The notes: a model not told the origin generated them from the sequence alone. A stretch of 64,000 nucleotides of DNA from Erythrobacter sp. (GCF_024305245.1 NZ_JAMWYX010000001.1:62001-126000); one strand, 5' to 3'. Positions 8,173 to 16,706 are shown, counted from the first letter of the stretch. Made by a program: numbers and translations.

Positions 8173-9810
8173 CTATCCGAGAACGAACTTTTCGATACGA
8201 AACATTTCTAGGCAACCGTTGAAGTGGTGATTTTCGATATCGCCGTTCTCAATACCACGGCTAGCGACGCCGATAACTTGACCAAATTTATTGAAAACTG
8301 GGCCCCCGCTATTCCCTTTTACAATTTGCACAGAAACTCGAAAGTAAGGTGTGTCGTCAATTCGAGAAAAACCCATAATCTCACCACTTGAGACATTGCA
8401 CGTGTCACCATCTCGATAACTGGGATACCCAGCGATCTTAATTTGATCCCCCGTGGCACATTTAGAAAAACTCAGGTCAGCCGCTGCGATTGATATTGCT
8501 CTCCGCCATTCGGGGTCAACTGGCTCTAATAAGGCAACGTCCTTCGGGGCATCTATCTTTACCACCCTCATTAGAATGGAAAATTTAGCTTGGTCGCTTA
8601 GAAATGCGTTTATGACCGGATAAATTTCACCAGCAAATTCCACATTGTGCAGATTCGTCAATATTTTCCCGCTAGGAAGCTTTATTCCGGAACCTTGGCA
8701 ATACTCCATAATATTGTCATTTTCGCACTCAATCCGACAAGCTGCTTGAGCTAGTGCCTCTCGAGCACTTTTAGGCTTAGCGTAGTGCACTTCCTTAAAC
8801 TTACGATCGGGCAATTTATTGAATCGGTCTGTCAATTTCCAAACGGTCAAGTCATCTTGACCTCTCACGTGGACTATGTGCGCAATACGGCCTCTAAGAT
8901 GTGCCTCTAACGAGACCGCACCTCTCCAGTTAAACTTTTGTGAGAATATAGTTTCTGCTGCTTCAAGCCCGTGCTTTTCCCAAGCATGAATAGCACCACG
9001 TACCTCTCGTAAGAATGGTCGTGGGACATTGACAAATTCATTAATTACTATTCCGGTTATTTCTTGACGTGCCAAACGGTCAAGAACGCGAGTTTTTCGA
9101 TCGTTGATCGAAAAGCCAGCGCTGTCCACTGCTTCAACCAAGGTTGATCCAGCGACCCATTCCCCAGATATATTTTCGACAATCTGAATTGGGAAAGAGC
9201 GTCTATTGGTGGAAAAAGTGATATCGTCAGCATATCGCGAATAAAAAGAGCCATGGGACTTGGCAAGAGTATTTAAAACTCCATCTAAGTGCGAGGCAAT
9301 CATGTTAGCGATAATTGGCGACGTAGGTGCACCGATTGGAAGCTGTCCGTCCAGAGTGCATAACCTAGCGATTGTGGTCGCGATCGAAGAATTTAGATTA
9401 TAGGGCTGTGCCATAAGACGCCATCGAATTCTGCCAAAATGTATCGAAGGAAAAAATTCCTTCAGATCAAAATTCAAAATCAATCTTTTTCCGAGGTGGA
9501 AAGAAGCATTCTTGCGAATTCCCCCTCCTGTAACAAAGCCGGTCACTCGTCTCGACGGTTTGAAAATCTCCTCAAGCAAGATTTTGAGTTGAGATTGCAT
9601 ATTTCTAAGCGGCCAAAAGGGCGCATTAATATGTCTTAGAGTGCCGTCCCTTTTCAACTCCGTCGATTTTGAATAAAGTAAGAATTGGTTCTTTGAAAAT
9701 GCTCTTTCCTCAAGCAATTTCAAAGAAATTCCAAGCTCCTTCGCTAAGTCGTCTTTTGTCTGAATCCGATACAAGCGGGGGAGCGTTGCTGAGTGTTCCA
9801 ACCTTCTCAC
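8173..9810 (-). CDS. Retron-like reverse transcriptase fused to a trypsin-like serine protease
   Basis: This 545-aa fusion is unlike its neighbours. Residues 1-~310 form a reverse transcriptase. The palm aspartates are Asp115 (NFDLKEFFPSI) and Asp195/Asp196 in the YADD box (193-196). The NAxxH motif (NASFH, 101-105) and an ITG motif followed by NEFVNVPRP (about 251-264) correspond to the NAxxH and VTG features of retron RTs. From ~350 on there is a chymotrypsin-fold peptidase with a complete apparent triad: His388 (TNLHNV), Asp424 (KDVALLE) and Ser501 (GNSGGPV). The start is GTG, because an in-frame stop lies a few codons upstream. The gene is AT-rich (I count 19 G+C in bases 9421-9480), which suggests transfer. 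Known retrons are anti-phage systems with toxic effectors, and here the protease would be the effector. A retron-type cDNA product is inferred, not seen. Confidence 0.9.
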   Translation of the reverse strand: MRRLEHSATLPRLYRIQTKDDLAKELGISLKLLEERAFSKNQFLLYSKSTELKRDGTLRHINAPFWPLRNMQSQLKILLEEIFKPSRRVTGFVTGGGIRKNASFHLGKRLILNFDLKEFFPSIHFGRIRWRLMAQPYNLNSSIATTIARLCTLDGQLPIGAPTSPIIANMIASHLDGVLNTLAKSHGSFYSRYADDITFSTNRRSFPIQIVENISGEWVAGSTLVEAVDSAGFSINDRKTRVLDRLARQEITGIVINEFVNVPRPFLREVRGAIHAWEKHGLEAAETIFSQKFNWRGAVSLEAHLRGRIAHIVHVRGQDDLTVWKLTDRFNKLPDRKFKEVHYAKPKSAREALAQAACRIECENDNIMEYCQGSGIKLPSGKILTNLHNVEFAGEIYPVINAFLSDQAKFSILMRVVKIDAPKDVALLEPVDPEWRRAISIAAADLSFSKCATGDQIKIAGYPSYRDGDTCNVSSGEIMGFSRIDDTPYFRVSVQIVKGNSGGPVFNKFGQVIGVASRGIENGDIENHHFNGCLEMFRIEKFVLG

Positions 9811-9960
9811 CGTCGATATTTGCCCGTATGATTACATCCGGGCGATCATGTGTTTAGTTCCCGAATTATGCGCAGTAACGACGCACACATCAACCAACCC
9901 AGCAACGCACCCTTTCGGTGCCGCTCGGGAATTAGAAAGTCAAGGTATTACTGGCGTTTC
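9811..9960 (-). ncRNA. Candidate retron non-coding RNA (msr/msd) region
   Basis: Retron RTs are normally preceded by a structured RNA that serves as primer and template. On the minus strand just upstream of the RT, an outer inverted repeat TTCCCGA/TCGGGAA (9925-9931 and 9858-9864) encloses two hairpins, GCACC-GAAAG-GGTGC and TGTGCG...CGCATA. A third hairpin, GCCCG-N12-CGGGC, lies closer to the start codon. The layout is compatible with an msr-like RNA, but the enclosed length (about 75 bases) is shorter than typical, and no long msd stem or obvious branching G context could be fixed. Treat the boundaries as approximate. Confidence 0.3.
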
Positions 9961-10072
9961 TGCGGCTGGCTGCTTGGCTCTTCCTGGTTCAGTTCCCCCA
10001 CTTTCCTACACCCCCCACTCCCGCATAACCTCCCGCGCGTTTCTCCCTCCCGCCCAAGGAGCCGCGCCCGTC

Positions 10073-10780
10073 ATGTCCTCCACGCCTCCCGCTGCCAGCA
10101 CCGACACACCCTCAACCCAGCTCATCGCTGCGCCTGATCGCGCTTCGCCCGCCGCCCCGCTCGCGCCCGCACCCGCACCCGCACCCGCACCCGCTCCCGC
10201 GCATCTGCAGACCCTCGCGCCGGCCGAGCCGTTCGGCGGGCTTTCGCGCGAGGTGCAGGCCCATTTCCTGACCGCGCTGTCGCAGTGGGGCAATGTCCGG
10301 GCGGCGGCGGGGCAGGCGGGGGTCAGCCGCGCGCATTGTTACCGGATGCGGCGCGCCTCGGGCGAGTTTCGCGAATTGTGGGATGCCGCCCTGGTGCTCG
10401 CCCGCCCGCAGGTCGAGGAAGTGCTCGCCGACCGGGCGCTGAACGGGGTGACCGAAAGCGTGTTCTACCACGGCGAGGAAGTCGCCACCCGCACCCGCTA
10501 TGACGCGCGGCTGCTGCTGGCGCATCTGGCGCGGCTCGACCGGCTCGAGGGCAAGTACGTTATCAAGGAAGCCGCGGAGGCGTTCGACACGCGGATCGAC
10601 CGGCTGCTCAACCCTCCGGTAATCCATGACTGGGACGACGACGAGGATGAATACGGCGCGGACGACGACCTCTACGCCGATGACTTCGACGACGATGATG
10701 TCGATGATGACCTCGACGACGATGATGCCGGCGATGACGAAGGGCGCGAGGACGATCCGGGCGAGGACGAAAGCGACTGA
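10073..10780 (+). CDS. HTH-containing hypothetical protein with Pro-Ala linker and Asp-rich tail
   Basis: The 235-aa protein is built in three parts. The N-terminal ~45 residues are Ala/Pro/Thr-rich with a PA dipeptide repeat (encoded at about 10164-10200). The central part (about residues 55-180) is a helical domain with a helix-turn-helix-like segment, NVRAAAGQAGVSRAHCYRMR, resembling small terminase-subunit or site-recognition HTH proteins. The last ~50 residues are almost entirely Asp/Glu. An AAGGAG ribosome binding site precedes the ATG at 10073. A longer in-frame ORF starts at 9848 but would run through the region upstream of the RT. A DNA-binding role is inferred from the HTH only. It lies next to the AT-rich island but has normal GC. 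Confidence 0.7.
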   Translation: MSSTPPAASTDTPSTQLIAAPDRASPAAPLAPAPAPAPAPAPAHLQTLAPAEPFGGLSREVQAHFLTALSQWGNVRAAAGQAGVSRAHCYRMRRASGEFRELWDAALVLARPQVEEVLADRALNGVTESVFYHGEEVATRTRYDARLLLAHLARLDRLEGKYVIKEAAEAFDTRIDRLLNPPVIHDWDDDEDEYGADDDLYADDFDDDDVDDDLDDDDAGDDEGREDDPGEDESD

Positions 10781-10811
10781 CCGGGCACCCGCGCGGGGGG
10801 CGGATTTTCGG

Positions 10812-10841
10812 TTCCTGGACAGTGTCTCATGTGTCTCCTAC
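10812..10841 (+). repeat. Dispersed 30-bp repeat, copy 1
   Basis: The element starts TTCCTGGACAGTGTCTCATG and continues with TGTCTCCTAC. It contains GTGTCTC twice in direct repeat and a GACAGTGTC palindrome. The preceding bases (GGCGGATTTTCG) also resemble those of the other copies. It lies 31 bases after the stop of the acidic-tailed protein gene. Confidence 0.85.
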
Positions 10842-10945
10842 ACGCGCCCGCCGCCGCGAAATGGAGCGGCTCTGGCTCTCGCGGATGCCCTGATGTAGCA
10901 TCGCGGTCCGGCCGATCATGCGGCGGGACAATCGGGGGTTGCGGA

Positions 10946-11236
10946 ATGAGATCGTGGCAAACGGGCGGAATGGTGGCGGCGCTGGCGATGCTGGGGGCCT
11001 GCGGGCCGCAATCGCCCGAGGATATCCGGGCGGCCTCGGTCGCGAAGTGCGAGCGGCAGTTCGGCCGGATGGCGCCCGATCCGTCCAAGGGGGCGGCACT
11101 GTGCACCTGCCTGATCGACAGGCTGGCGGACGCGGGGCTGGAGATGACCGATATGCTGGGCGCGGACCGATCCAAGGTGGAAGGCATCGCGCGCAGCTGC
11201 GGCGCGAGCGCCGGGGTGACGATGCCGGGGATGTAA
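10946..11236 (+). CDS. Small predicted lipoprotein, 96 aa
   Basis: A short exported protein. The N-terminus MRSWQTGGMVAALAMLGAC is a compact signal peptide with lipobox LGAC and Cys19 as the likely lipidated residue. The mature part has four further cysteines (AKCERQF, LCTCLID, RSCG), suggesting disulfides in the periplasm. I chose the ATG at 10946 because it places the signal at the N-terminus. The in-frame ORF opens at 10829 inside the dispersed repeat, which is unlikely to be coding. I do not recognise a family. It is convergent with the RlpA-like gene. Confidence 0.7.
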   Translation: MRSWQTGGMVAALAMLGACGPQSPEDIRAASVAKCERQFGRMAPDPSKGAALCTCLIDRLADAGLEMTDMLGADRSKVEGIARSCGASAGVTMPGM

Positions 11237-11288
11237 GCCTCCCGTTGCCGGGAACGGGCTATCGCCGTGACGCGCGGGGAAGGGGGGG

Positions 11289-11807
11289 CTAGTCCTCGAT
11301 CAGCGCGAGTTCGACTGTGGCGTGACCGCGGCTGACAAGGCCGAGTTCCTCGGCGGCGGCGCGGCTGACATCGATCACGCGGCCGCGGCTGAACGGGCCG
11401 CGATCGTTGATCCGCACGGTCACGCTCTTGCCGCTGGCCGGGTTGGTGACGCGGACAAGGCTGCCGAAGGGCAGGGTGCGGTGCGCCGCTGTCATCGCGC
11501 CATTGTCGAACGCCTCGCCGCTGGCGGTGCGGCGGCCGTGGAACTTGCTGGCGTAGTATGATGCGCTGCCGCTGCCGATACTGGTGACGGCGGGCGGAGC
11601 GGGCTCGGCCTCGGCGGGGAGGGGCAGGCTGGCGTCGCCGAGCGGCATCATCTCGGGCGCGGCGGCGGGCTCGACCGGCTGCGCGATGTCGGCCGGCGTG
11701 GCGGCCATTGACGCGGCAAACGGCGCGATGGCGATCAGCAGGGCGCTCACCGCGAGGGTCAAACCGCCGCGTGATGTGGTGCCGGATGTGCGTGTTCCCG
11801 TCTGCAT
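11289..11807 (-). CDS. rlpA: RlpA-like septal ring lytic transglycosylase
   Basis: The 172-aa protein has an N-terminal hydrophobic signal (about residues 16-35), an Ala/Pro-rich linker and a C-terminal double-psi beta-barrel. The barrel is identified by GSASYYASKFHGRRTASGE, LPFGSLVRVTN, VTVRINDRGPF and GRVIDVSRAAAEELG, which are the RlpA core motifs, including the conserved Asp of NDRGPF. RlpA proteins cleave naked glycan strands at the division septum or contribute to envelope integrity. No SPOR domain is present, so this is the short form. I chose the ATG at 11807; upstream in-frame codons extend into a region with no coding character. Confidence 0.85.
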   Translation of the reverse strand: MQTGTRTSGTTSRGGLTLAVSALLIAIAPFAASMAATPADIAQPVEPAAAPEMMPLGDASLPLPAEAEPAPPAVTSIGSGSASYYASKFHGRRTASGEAFDNGAMTAAHRTLPFGSLVRVTNPASGKSVTVRINDRGPFSRGRVIDVSRAAAEELGLVSRGHATVELALIED

Positions 11808-12592
11808 GACGCGGGGCTGTAGGTGGCGAAACTTACCCAAGGCAACCCGCGCCAACGCTTCGCCGCGCCAGGACTTCGGTTCGTCGCCAGATTGCGCGGG
11901 AAATGCGGCGGGATGCCCTTGGGGCGACCGATCAGGAGGGTGCCGCGATCGGATCGCGCCCGAGTCGCGGAGTTGGTGATGGTTGGGGAAAGGCGGGGAG
12001 GGCAATGCAAATGGGGCCGGCATTGCTGCCGACCCCACTCTCACCAGCGCGTGGCCACCCCTTGCTCTGACGATGTCCGGCGAACCTTCCATCGTGGTTG
12101 CTGCGGGGCGTACTTGGCGCCCGATGTCTGGCCCCTGCACATTCGGTCTTGCGACGTCGCGTGCCGAGATTGCTCACCGGCGCTCGCACCGGCATCCGGC
12201 TTTCGCTCATGCCCGGCTGCGTCATTCGGAGCCCGAAGCCCCCGACATCCGCTGCCTTGCGCATTCGCTTGGCCGAGACTGTGTAACTTGCCGTTCCAGG
12301 CTTGCGGCGGAACGGGACTTGCGCCCCCCTCCATCACCCGATCCGGCCAGTTTCCCAGCCTGTCCGGTGGCTCAGCTTCGCTCCCGTCTCGAACGAGCCG
12401 GCTTGCATTTGGCCGAAGCCTTCCGCATGCCACCTCTCGACGAGCGCGTGGACAAGTGCCACCGCCATCCTTGGGGTCTAAACCTTCAGAACTTCAAGGC
12501 CTTGCGGCCTTCCGTTCCGGTTGGTTTGTCTCCCGAAGACAAGTTGAAATTGCGCCTCAACCGGCGATCTGGCAAGATTTTCAGGGGTGAGT

Positions 12593-12634
12593 TATCCACT
12601 TCTGCCCGGATCGCCTGTGGACGAGAGTGGATAA
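12593..12634. promoter_or_regulatory. Inverted pair of DnaA-box-like sequences
   Basis: A perfect 11-base inverted repeat, TTATCCACTCT...AGAGTGGATAA, is separated by 20 bases. Each arm contains TTATCCACT, one mismatch from the DnaA consensus TTATCCACA. The spacer holds TGTGGACGA, and a further CGTGGACAA lies at 12447. It could be a DnaA binding or titration site, or the operator of an unrelated regulator. Confidence 0.45.
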
Positions 12635-12672
12635 TTCAACGCTTCGTCGCATTCGCAGCGACGATACTGGCG

Positions 12673-12694
12673 GGACGGCAAGAAAACGCCGTCC
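12673..12694. terminator. Hairpin downstream of argG
   Basis: GGACGGC and GCCGTCC pair around an 8-base A-rich loop, about 60 bases past the argG stop. The T-run that would make it an intrinsic terminator is only on the rightward strand (CATTTTTGG), so its role for argG is uncertain. Confidence 0.35.
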
Positions 12695-12756
12695 GATTGT
12701 CATTTTTGGTGGCGCAACACAGATCGGCCCCGCGGCGACTCGCCGATGCCGCCGCT

Positions 12757-13977
12757 TCAGGCGTTGCGGTCGCGCCGTGCCAGCAACCGCAGGCGCAGCC
12801 CGTTCAGCTTGATAAAGCCTTCCGCGTCCTTCTGATCGTAAGCGCCCGCGTCGTCCTCGAACGTCACGTGCGCTTCGGAATAGAGCGAGTGCGGCGATTT
12901 GCGCCCGACCACGCTCGCCAGCCCCTTGTACAGCTTCAGCCGCACTGTGCCGGTGACCTTGTCCTGGCTGTGATCGACTGCCGCCTGCAGCATCTCACGC
13001 TCGGGGCTGAACCAGAAGCCGTTATAGATCAGTTCGGCATAGCGCGGCATCAGCTCGTCCTTGAGGTGCGCCGCGCCGCGATCCAGCGTGATCTGTTCGA
13101 TGCCCCGGTGCGCGCGGGCGTAGATTTCGCCGCCCGGCGTTTCGTACATCCCGCGCGATTTCATCCCGACAAACCGGTTCTCGACCAGATCGAGCCGCCC
13201 GATGCCGTGCTTGCGGCCCAATTCATTTAGCGCGGTCAGCAGTGTGGCTGGCGACATCGCCTCACCGTTCAATGCCACACCGTCACCGTGCTCGAAATCC
13301 ACGGTGATGTATTCGGGCGTGTCCGGCGCATCCTCGGGATTGACCGTGCGCGAATAGACGTAATCGGGGGTTTCCTCCCACGGATCCTCCAGCACTTTGC
13401 CTTCGGACGAGGTGTGCAACAGGTTCGCGTCGGTCGAAAACGGGCTGTCGCCGCGCTTGTCCTTCGGAACGTTGATCTGGTGCGCTTCGGCCCAGGCGAT
13501 CAGCGCGGTGCGGCTGGTCAGATCCCATTCGCGCCACGGAGCGATTACCTTGATATCAGGATCGAGCGCGTAGGCGCTGAGTTCGAACCGCACCTGATCA
13601 TTGCCCTTGCCGGTCGCGCCGTGGGCGATGAAATCCGCGCCGGTTTCGTGTGCGATTTCCACCAGCCGCTTCGAAATCAGCGGGCGGGCGATCGAGGTGC
13701 CGAGCAGGTAGTCGCCTTCATAGCGGGCGTTGGCGCGCATCATCGGGAACACGAAATCGCGCACGAATTCTTCGCGCAGGTCTTCGATGAAAATGTGATT
13801 GTCGGGAATGCCCATCGCCTGCGCCTTGGCGCGCGCGGGCTCGATTTCCTCGCCTTGTCCCAGATCGGCGGTGAAGGTCACCACTTCCAGCCCGCGCTCA
13901 ACGCTCAGCCACTTGGCGATGACGCTGGTATCGAGCCCGCCGGAATAGGCGAGGACGACGCGTTTGGGATTGGACAT
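12757..13977 (-). CDS. argG: Argininosuccinate synthase
   Basis: The enzyme condenses citrulline and aspartate with ATP to form argininosuccinate, the penultimate step of arginine synthesis, in the cytoplasm. The 406-aa length is normal. The N-terminal ATP-pyrophosphatase P-loop AYSGGLDTS lies at residues ~10-18. The family motifs [25 protein letters not shown] and [12 protein letters not shown] are all present. The ATG at 13977 has AAGGA upstream. The open frame continues far past this start antisense to the acyltransferase gene, but that extension is not protein-like. Downstream lies the large gene-free gap. Confidence 0.97.
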   Translation of the reverse strand: MSNPKRVVLAYSGGLDTSVIAKWLSVERGLEVVTFTADLGQGEEIEPARAKAQAMGIPDNHIFIEDLREEFVRDFVFPMMRANARYEGDYLLGTSIARPLISKRLVEIAHETGADFIAHGATGKGNDQVRFELSAYALDPDIKVIAPWREWDLTSRTALIAWAEAHQINVPKDKRGDSPFSTDANLLHTSSEGKVLEDPWEETPDYVYSRTVNPEDAPDTPEYITVDFEHGDGVALNGEAMSPATLLTALNELGRKHGIGRLDLVENRFVGMKSRGMYETPGGEIYARAHRGIEQITLDRGAAHLKDELMPRYAELIYNGFWFSPEREMLQAAVDHSQDKVTGTVRLKLYKGLASVVGRKSPHSLYSEAHVTFEDDAGAYDQKDAEGFIKLNGLRLRLLARRDRNA

Positions 13978-14100
13978 GGAGGATTTCCTTGATGGATGAA
14001 CGCGGCGCGCGTTAGCAGGCGGCTGGGCGTGCATCAATGCTTTGGTCAGACTTGCATGCCAAGGGTCTGGGCTTATGGCATTATCACTGACGCGGGGGAC

Positions 14101-15465
14101 ATGATGCTGACGATGTGGAGCAAGGCGCGCGAACTGGCGGAGCTGACCCCGCCCGAGCGGAACCGCTGGGTCGATTTCCTGCGCGCCGTGTCGATCATGG
14201 CGGTGGTCATGGGCCACTGGCTGATGGCCGGGCTGTATGTCGACGAGGCTGGCGCACTGCAACGCGGCGATCTGCTCAGCGTCGCTTCGTGGACGCACTG
14301 GTTGACCTGGGGTTTTCAGGTCATGCCGGTGTTCTTTCTGGTGGGCGGTTATTCGAACAGCGTCAGCTGGCAGGTGATCACCCGCAATGCCGCGCCGGGG
14401 CAGGCGGGCGTGTATCGCGACTGGCTGGCGAACCGGGTGCAGCGCCTGATCACGCCGACGTTCCCGGTGCTGCTGCTGTGGACGGCGCTCGCGGTGACGA
14501 TGACCCAGATCGGGCTGCCGCGCGACCAGATCCGCATGGCAACAGAGGCGGCGCTGATCCCGGTGTGGTTCCTTGCGGTCTATCTGCTGGTTACGGCTTG
14601 CACGCCGATTGCGCACCGTGCGTGGCAGCGGTTCGGGTGGGCGAGCTTTGCCGTGTTCATCCCCGCCGCGATGCTGACCGACTGGCTGACCTTCACTGCC
14701 GGGGTTCCCTACGTCAATTTCACCAACTTCCTGTGGGTGTTTCTGGCGGTCCACCAGCTGGGTTTTGCGTGGCGCGCCGGGAAGTTCGACAACCGTGTGT
14801 TCGCGCTGGCGTGGTTCGCCGTGTCGCTTTGCATTCTGATCGCGATCACCGTTTATGGCTTCTATCCGGTGTCGATGGTGTCTGCGCCGGGCGGCTTTTC
14901 CAATTCGCTGCCGCCGACGCTGGCCCTGTTTGCACTCGGCATGGTGCAGGTCGGGCTGGTGCTGGCGCTGGAGCCGCTGGGGCGCAGGATGCTGGACAAT
15001 CTCGGCATCTGGACGGCGACCGTGCTGATGAACGGGATGATCATGACGATCTATCTGTGGCACCTCACCGCCTTCGTGCTGGTGATGGCACTCGTGTGGC
15101 TGTTGCTGGGCGGCGCGGGTCTGGATTCGGTTCCCGGCACCGGCGCATGGTGGGCTTCGCGCCCGATGTGGATCGCGATCTACGTGCTCGCGCTGCTGCC
15201 GATGATCGCGTTCTTCGCGCGGCATGAACGCAGCTTCGGCCCGATCCGCGGCGGGCGCACCGTGCCGCGGCTGCGGGTGGTGCTGGGCGTGCTGGCGATC
15301 TGCGCCGGGCTGGGCGCGACGGCGGGACTGACTATCGCCAGTCCGGAAGGCATATCCGGAGTCCGCTGGTGGGTGGTGGCGCTGCCGCTGGTGGGCGCAG
15401 CGCTGATGGGGTTCGGCCCGGTCTATCGCCCGCGCAACCGGCCAGGCTTGCCCGAAGCCGGTTAG
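14101..15465 (+). CDS. Acyltransferase 3 family membrane protein
   Basis: This 454-aa polytopic inner-membrane protein of the acyltransferase-3 (OafA/nodulation-type) family would transfer acetyl or other acyl groups to cell-surface polysaccharides or lipids. Diagnostic are the N-terminal [20 protein letters not shown], with the catalytic-type His, and [16 protein letters not shown]. About ten to eleven membrane helices can be traced, ending near residue 440. The ATG at 14101 (a second follows at 14104) places the first helix close to the N-terminus. An in-frame codon at 13996 is less likely. It is divergent from argG and its stop overlaps that of cfa by four bases on the opposite strand. The acceptor is unknown. 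Confidence 0.85.
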   Translation: MMLTMWSKARELAELTPPERNRWVDFLRAVSIMAVVMGHWLMAGLYVDEAGALQRGDLLSVASWTHWLTWGFQVMPVFFLVGGYSNSVSWQVITRNAAPGQAGVYRDWLANRVQRLITPTFPVLLLWTALAVTMTQIGLPRDQIRMATEAALIPVWFLAVYLLVTACTPIAHRAWQRFGWASFAVFIPAAMLTDWLTFTAGVPYVNFTNFLWVFLAVHQLGFAWRAGKFDNRVFALAWFAVSLCILIAITVYGFYPVSMVSAPGGFSNSLPPTLALFALGMVQVGLVLALEPLGRRMLDNLGIWTATVLMNGMIMTIYLWHLTAFVLVMALVWLLLGGAGLDSVPGTGAWWASRPMWIAIYVLALLPMIAFFARHERSFGPIRGGRTVPRLRVVLGVLAICAGLGATAGLTIASPEGISGVRWWVVALPLVGAALMGFGPVYRPRNRPGLPEAG

Positions 15466-16706
15466 CCCCCTTCCTCGCCCTTGCCGGTAAGCAGGTAATC
15501 GCGGGTGATCGGCAGGGCGTGGCGGCTGCGGATGTACTGGATCTGATAATTGCACATGCTGCCATGCTCGAACACCGTCGCCGCGCCTGCGAGATAGAAC
15601 GTCCACATCCGGAAGAACCGCTCGTCGTGGAGCGCGACGATCGCGTCGCGATTGGCCATGCAGTTAGCGTACCACTGGCGGATCGTGCGGGCATAATGCA
15701 GCCGCAGCGTTTCGACATCGGCGGCGATCAGACGGAACTTCTCGGACGCCGCCAGCGTCTCCGACAGCGCCGGGATATATCCGCCGGGGAAGATGTACTT
15801 GCGGGTGAAGGCATCGGTGGTGCCCGGACGCCCCATGCGCCCGATGGTGTGGAGCAGCATCACTCCGTCATCTTCCAGCAGGTTGGCGCAAGCTTCGAAG
15901 AAGGTTTCGAACTGCGCGCGCCCGACATGTTCGAACATCCCGACCGATACGATCCGGTCGAACTTGCGGCCCGAAGCCGCGGTGTCGCGGTAATCCTGCA
16001 GCACGATGTCGACTTTGTCCGCGACCCCGGCGGCGGCGACGCGCTTACGGGCGAGGGCGGCCTGTTCCTCGGACAAGGTGATGCCGGTGACGTGCACATC
16101 GTGGTGCGTCGCCAGATGGATCGCCATCCCGCCCCAGCCGCAGCCGATATCGAGCACCTGCTGCCCGGGCGAGAGCGCCAGTTTCGCGGCGATATGCGCT
16201 AGCTTCGCGCCTTGTGCTTCGCCTAGCGTCATGTCCTCCGCGGGCCAGTATGCGCAGGAATACTGCCAGTGCTCATCATCCAGCATCAGCGCGTACAGAT
16301 CATTGCCGATGTCATAATGATGCGCGACATTCTGCTTCGCGCCGAGCCGGTTGTTGACCTGTTCCGCGGCAAAGCTTGCCCGGTTGATCAGCCGCTTCAG
16401 AGGATTGGGCCGCCCGATGTCGCCGCCCTTGTCCCAGGCATTGTTGGCGCGCAGCAGAGTGGCGAGGCCCATCACGTCGCCTTCCTCGATTAGCAAGCGC
16501 CCATCGATGAAAGCCTCGGCCGCGCCCAGTCGCGGGTCCATCACGATGTCGCGCGGCACGCGGTCGTCGGTGAAGCGCAGGACGATGTCGGGGAAGCCCG
16601 GCGCGGCGGTTCCATAGGTATCGGCGCTGCCATCGGCGAAGACAATGCCGAGCCGCCCTTGCCGGACAGCGCGCGAGAGAAAGCGGTCGAGGAGTGCCTT
16701 GCTCAT
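15462..16706 (-). CDS. cfa: Cyclopropane-fatty-acyl-phospholipid synthase family protein
   Basis: This SAM-dependent enzyme adds a methylene group across double bonds of membrane phospholipid acyl chains. The 414-aa protein has the SAM motif [16 protein letters not shown] in its middle, followed by GITLSEEQ and the family motifs [13 protein letters not shown] and [10 protein letters not shown]. An [10 protein letters not shown] motif marks the start of the catalytic domain. The N-terminal ~100 residues are the lipid-associating domain. A clear AAAGGAG ribosome binding site precedes the ATG at 16706, while the open frame extends upstream without protein character. Strict CFA synthases and related fatty-acid methyltransferases cannot be told apart here. 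Confidence 0.92.
   Translation of the reverse strand: MSKALLDRFLSRAVRQGRLGIVFADGSADTYGTAAPGFPDIVLRFTDDRVPRDIVMDPRLGAAEAFIDGRLLIEEGDVMGLATLLRANNAWDKGGDIGRPNPLKRLINRASFAAEQVNNRLGAKQNVAHHYDIGNDLYALMLDDEHWQYSCAYWPAEDMTLGEAQGAKLAHIAAKLALSPGQQVLDIGCGWGGMAIHLATHHDVHVTGITLSEEQAALARKRVAAAGVADKVDIVLQDYRDTAASGRKFDRIVSVGMFEHVGRAQFETFFEACANLLEDDGVMLLHTIGRMGRPGTTDAFTRKYIFPGGYIPALSETLAASEKFRLIAADVETLRLHYARTIRQWYANCMANRDAIVALHDERFFRMWTFYLAGAATVFEHGSMCNYQIQYIRSRHALPITRDYLLTGKGEEGG

Larger units (their letters stand above)
11808..12756. other. 949-base region with no supported gene
   Basis: This is the longest gene-free stretch in the window. Several ORFs up to 130 codons cross it on both strands, plus a long rightward ORF that continues antisense through argG, but none resembles a family or has a good start. 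Contents I can support are the rlpA promoter side at the left, the DnaA-box-like inverted repeat at 12593-12634 and a hairpin beside argG. The segment 12050-12560 may be a decayed gene or an unrecognised RNA. I looked for RNase P, tmRNA and SRP RNA signatures by eye and found none. Confidence 0.5.

Noticed and set aside
9855..9934. tRNA-like fold upstream of the RT (7-bp outer stem, about 75 bases).
   Set aside because: There is no T-arm GTTCRA sequence, D-arm or plausible anticodon arm on either strand.
9984..10014. A possible fourth, diverged copy of the dispersed 30-bp repeat (TTCCTGG...CCTACAC).
   Set aside because: Only the two ends match; the diagnostic GTGTCTC pair is absent, so relatedness is not supported.
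12041..12433. 130-codon leftward ORF in the large gap.
   Set aside because: No family resemblance, no convincing ribosome binding site, and comparable open frames exist on the other strand.
13978..15606. Upstream extension of the argG reading frame to 949 codons.
   Set aside because: The extension is antisense to a good acyltransferase gene, is Arg/His/Gln-rich like a shadow frame, and argG has its own ATG with ribosome binding site.
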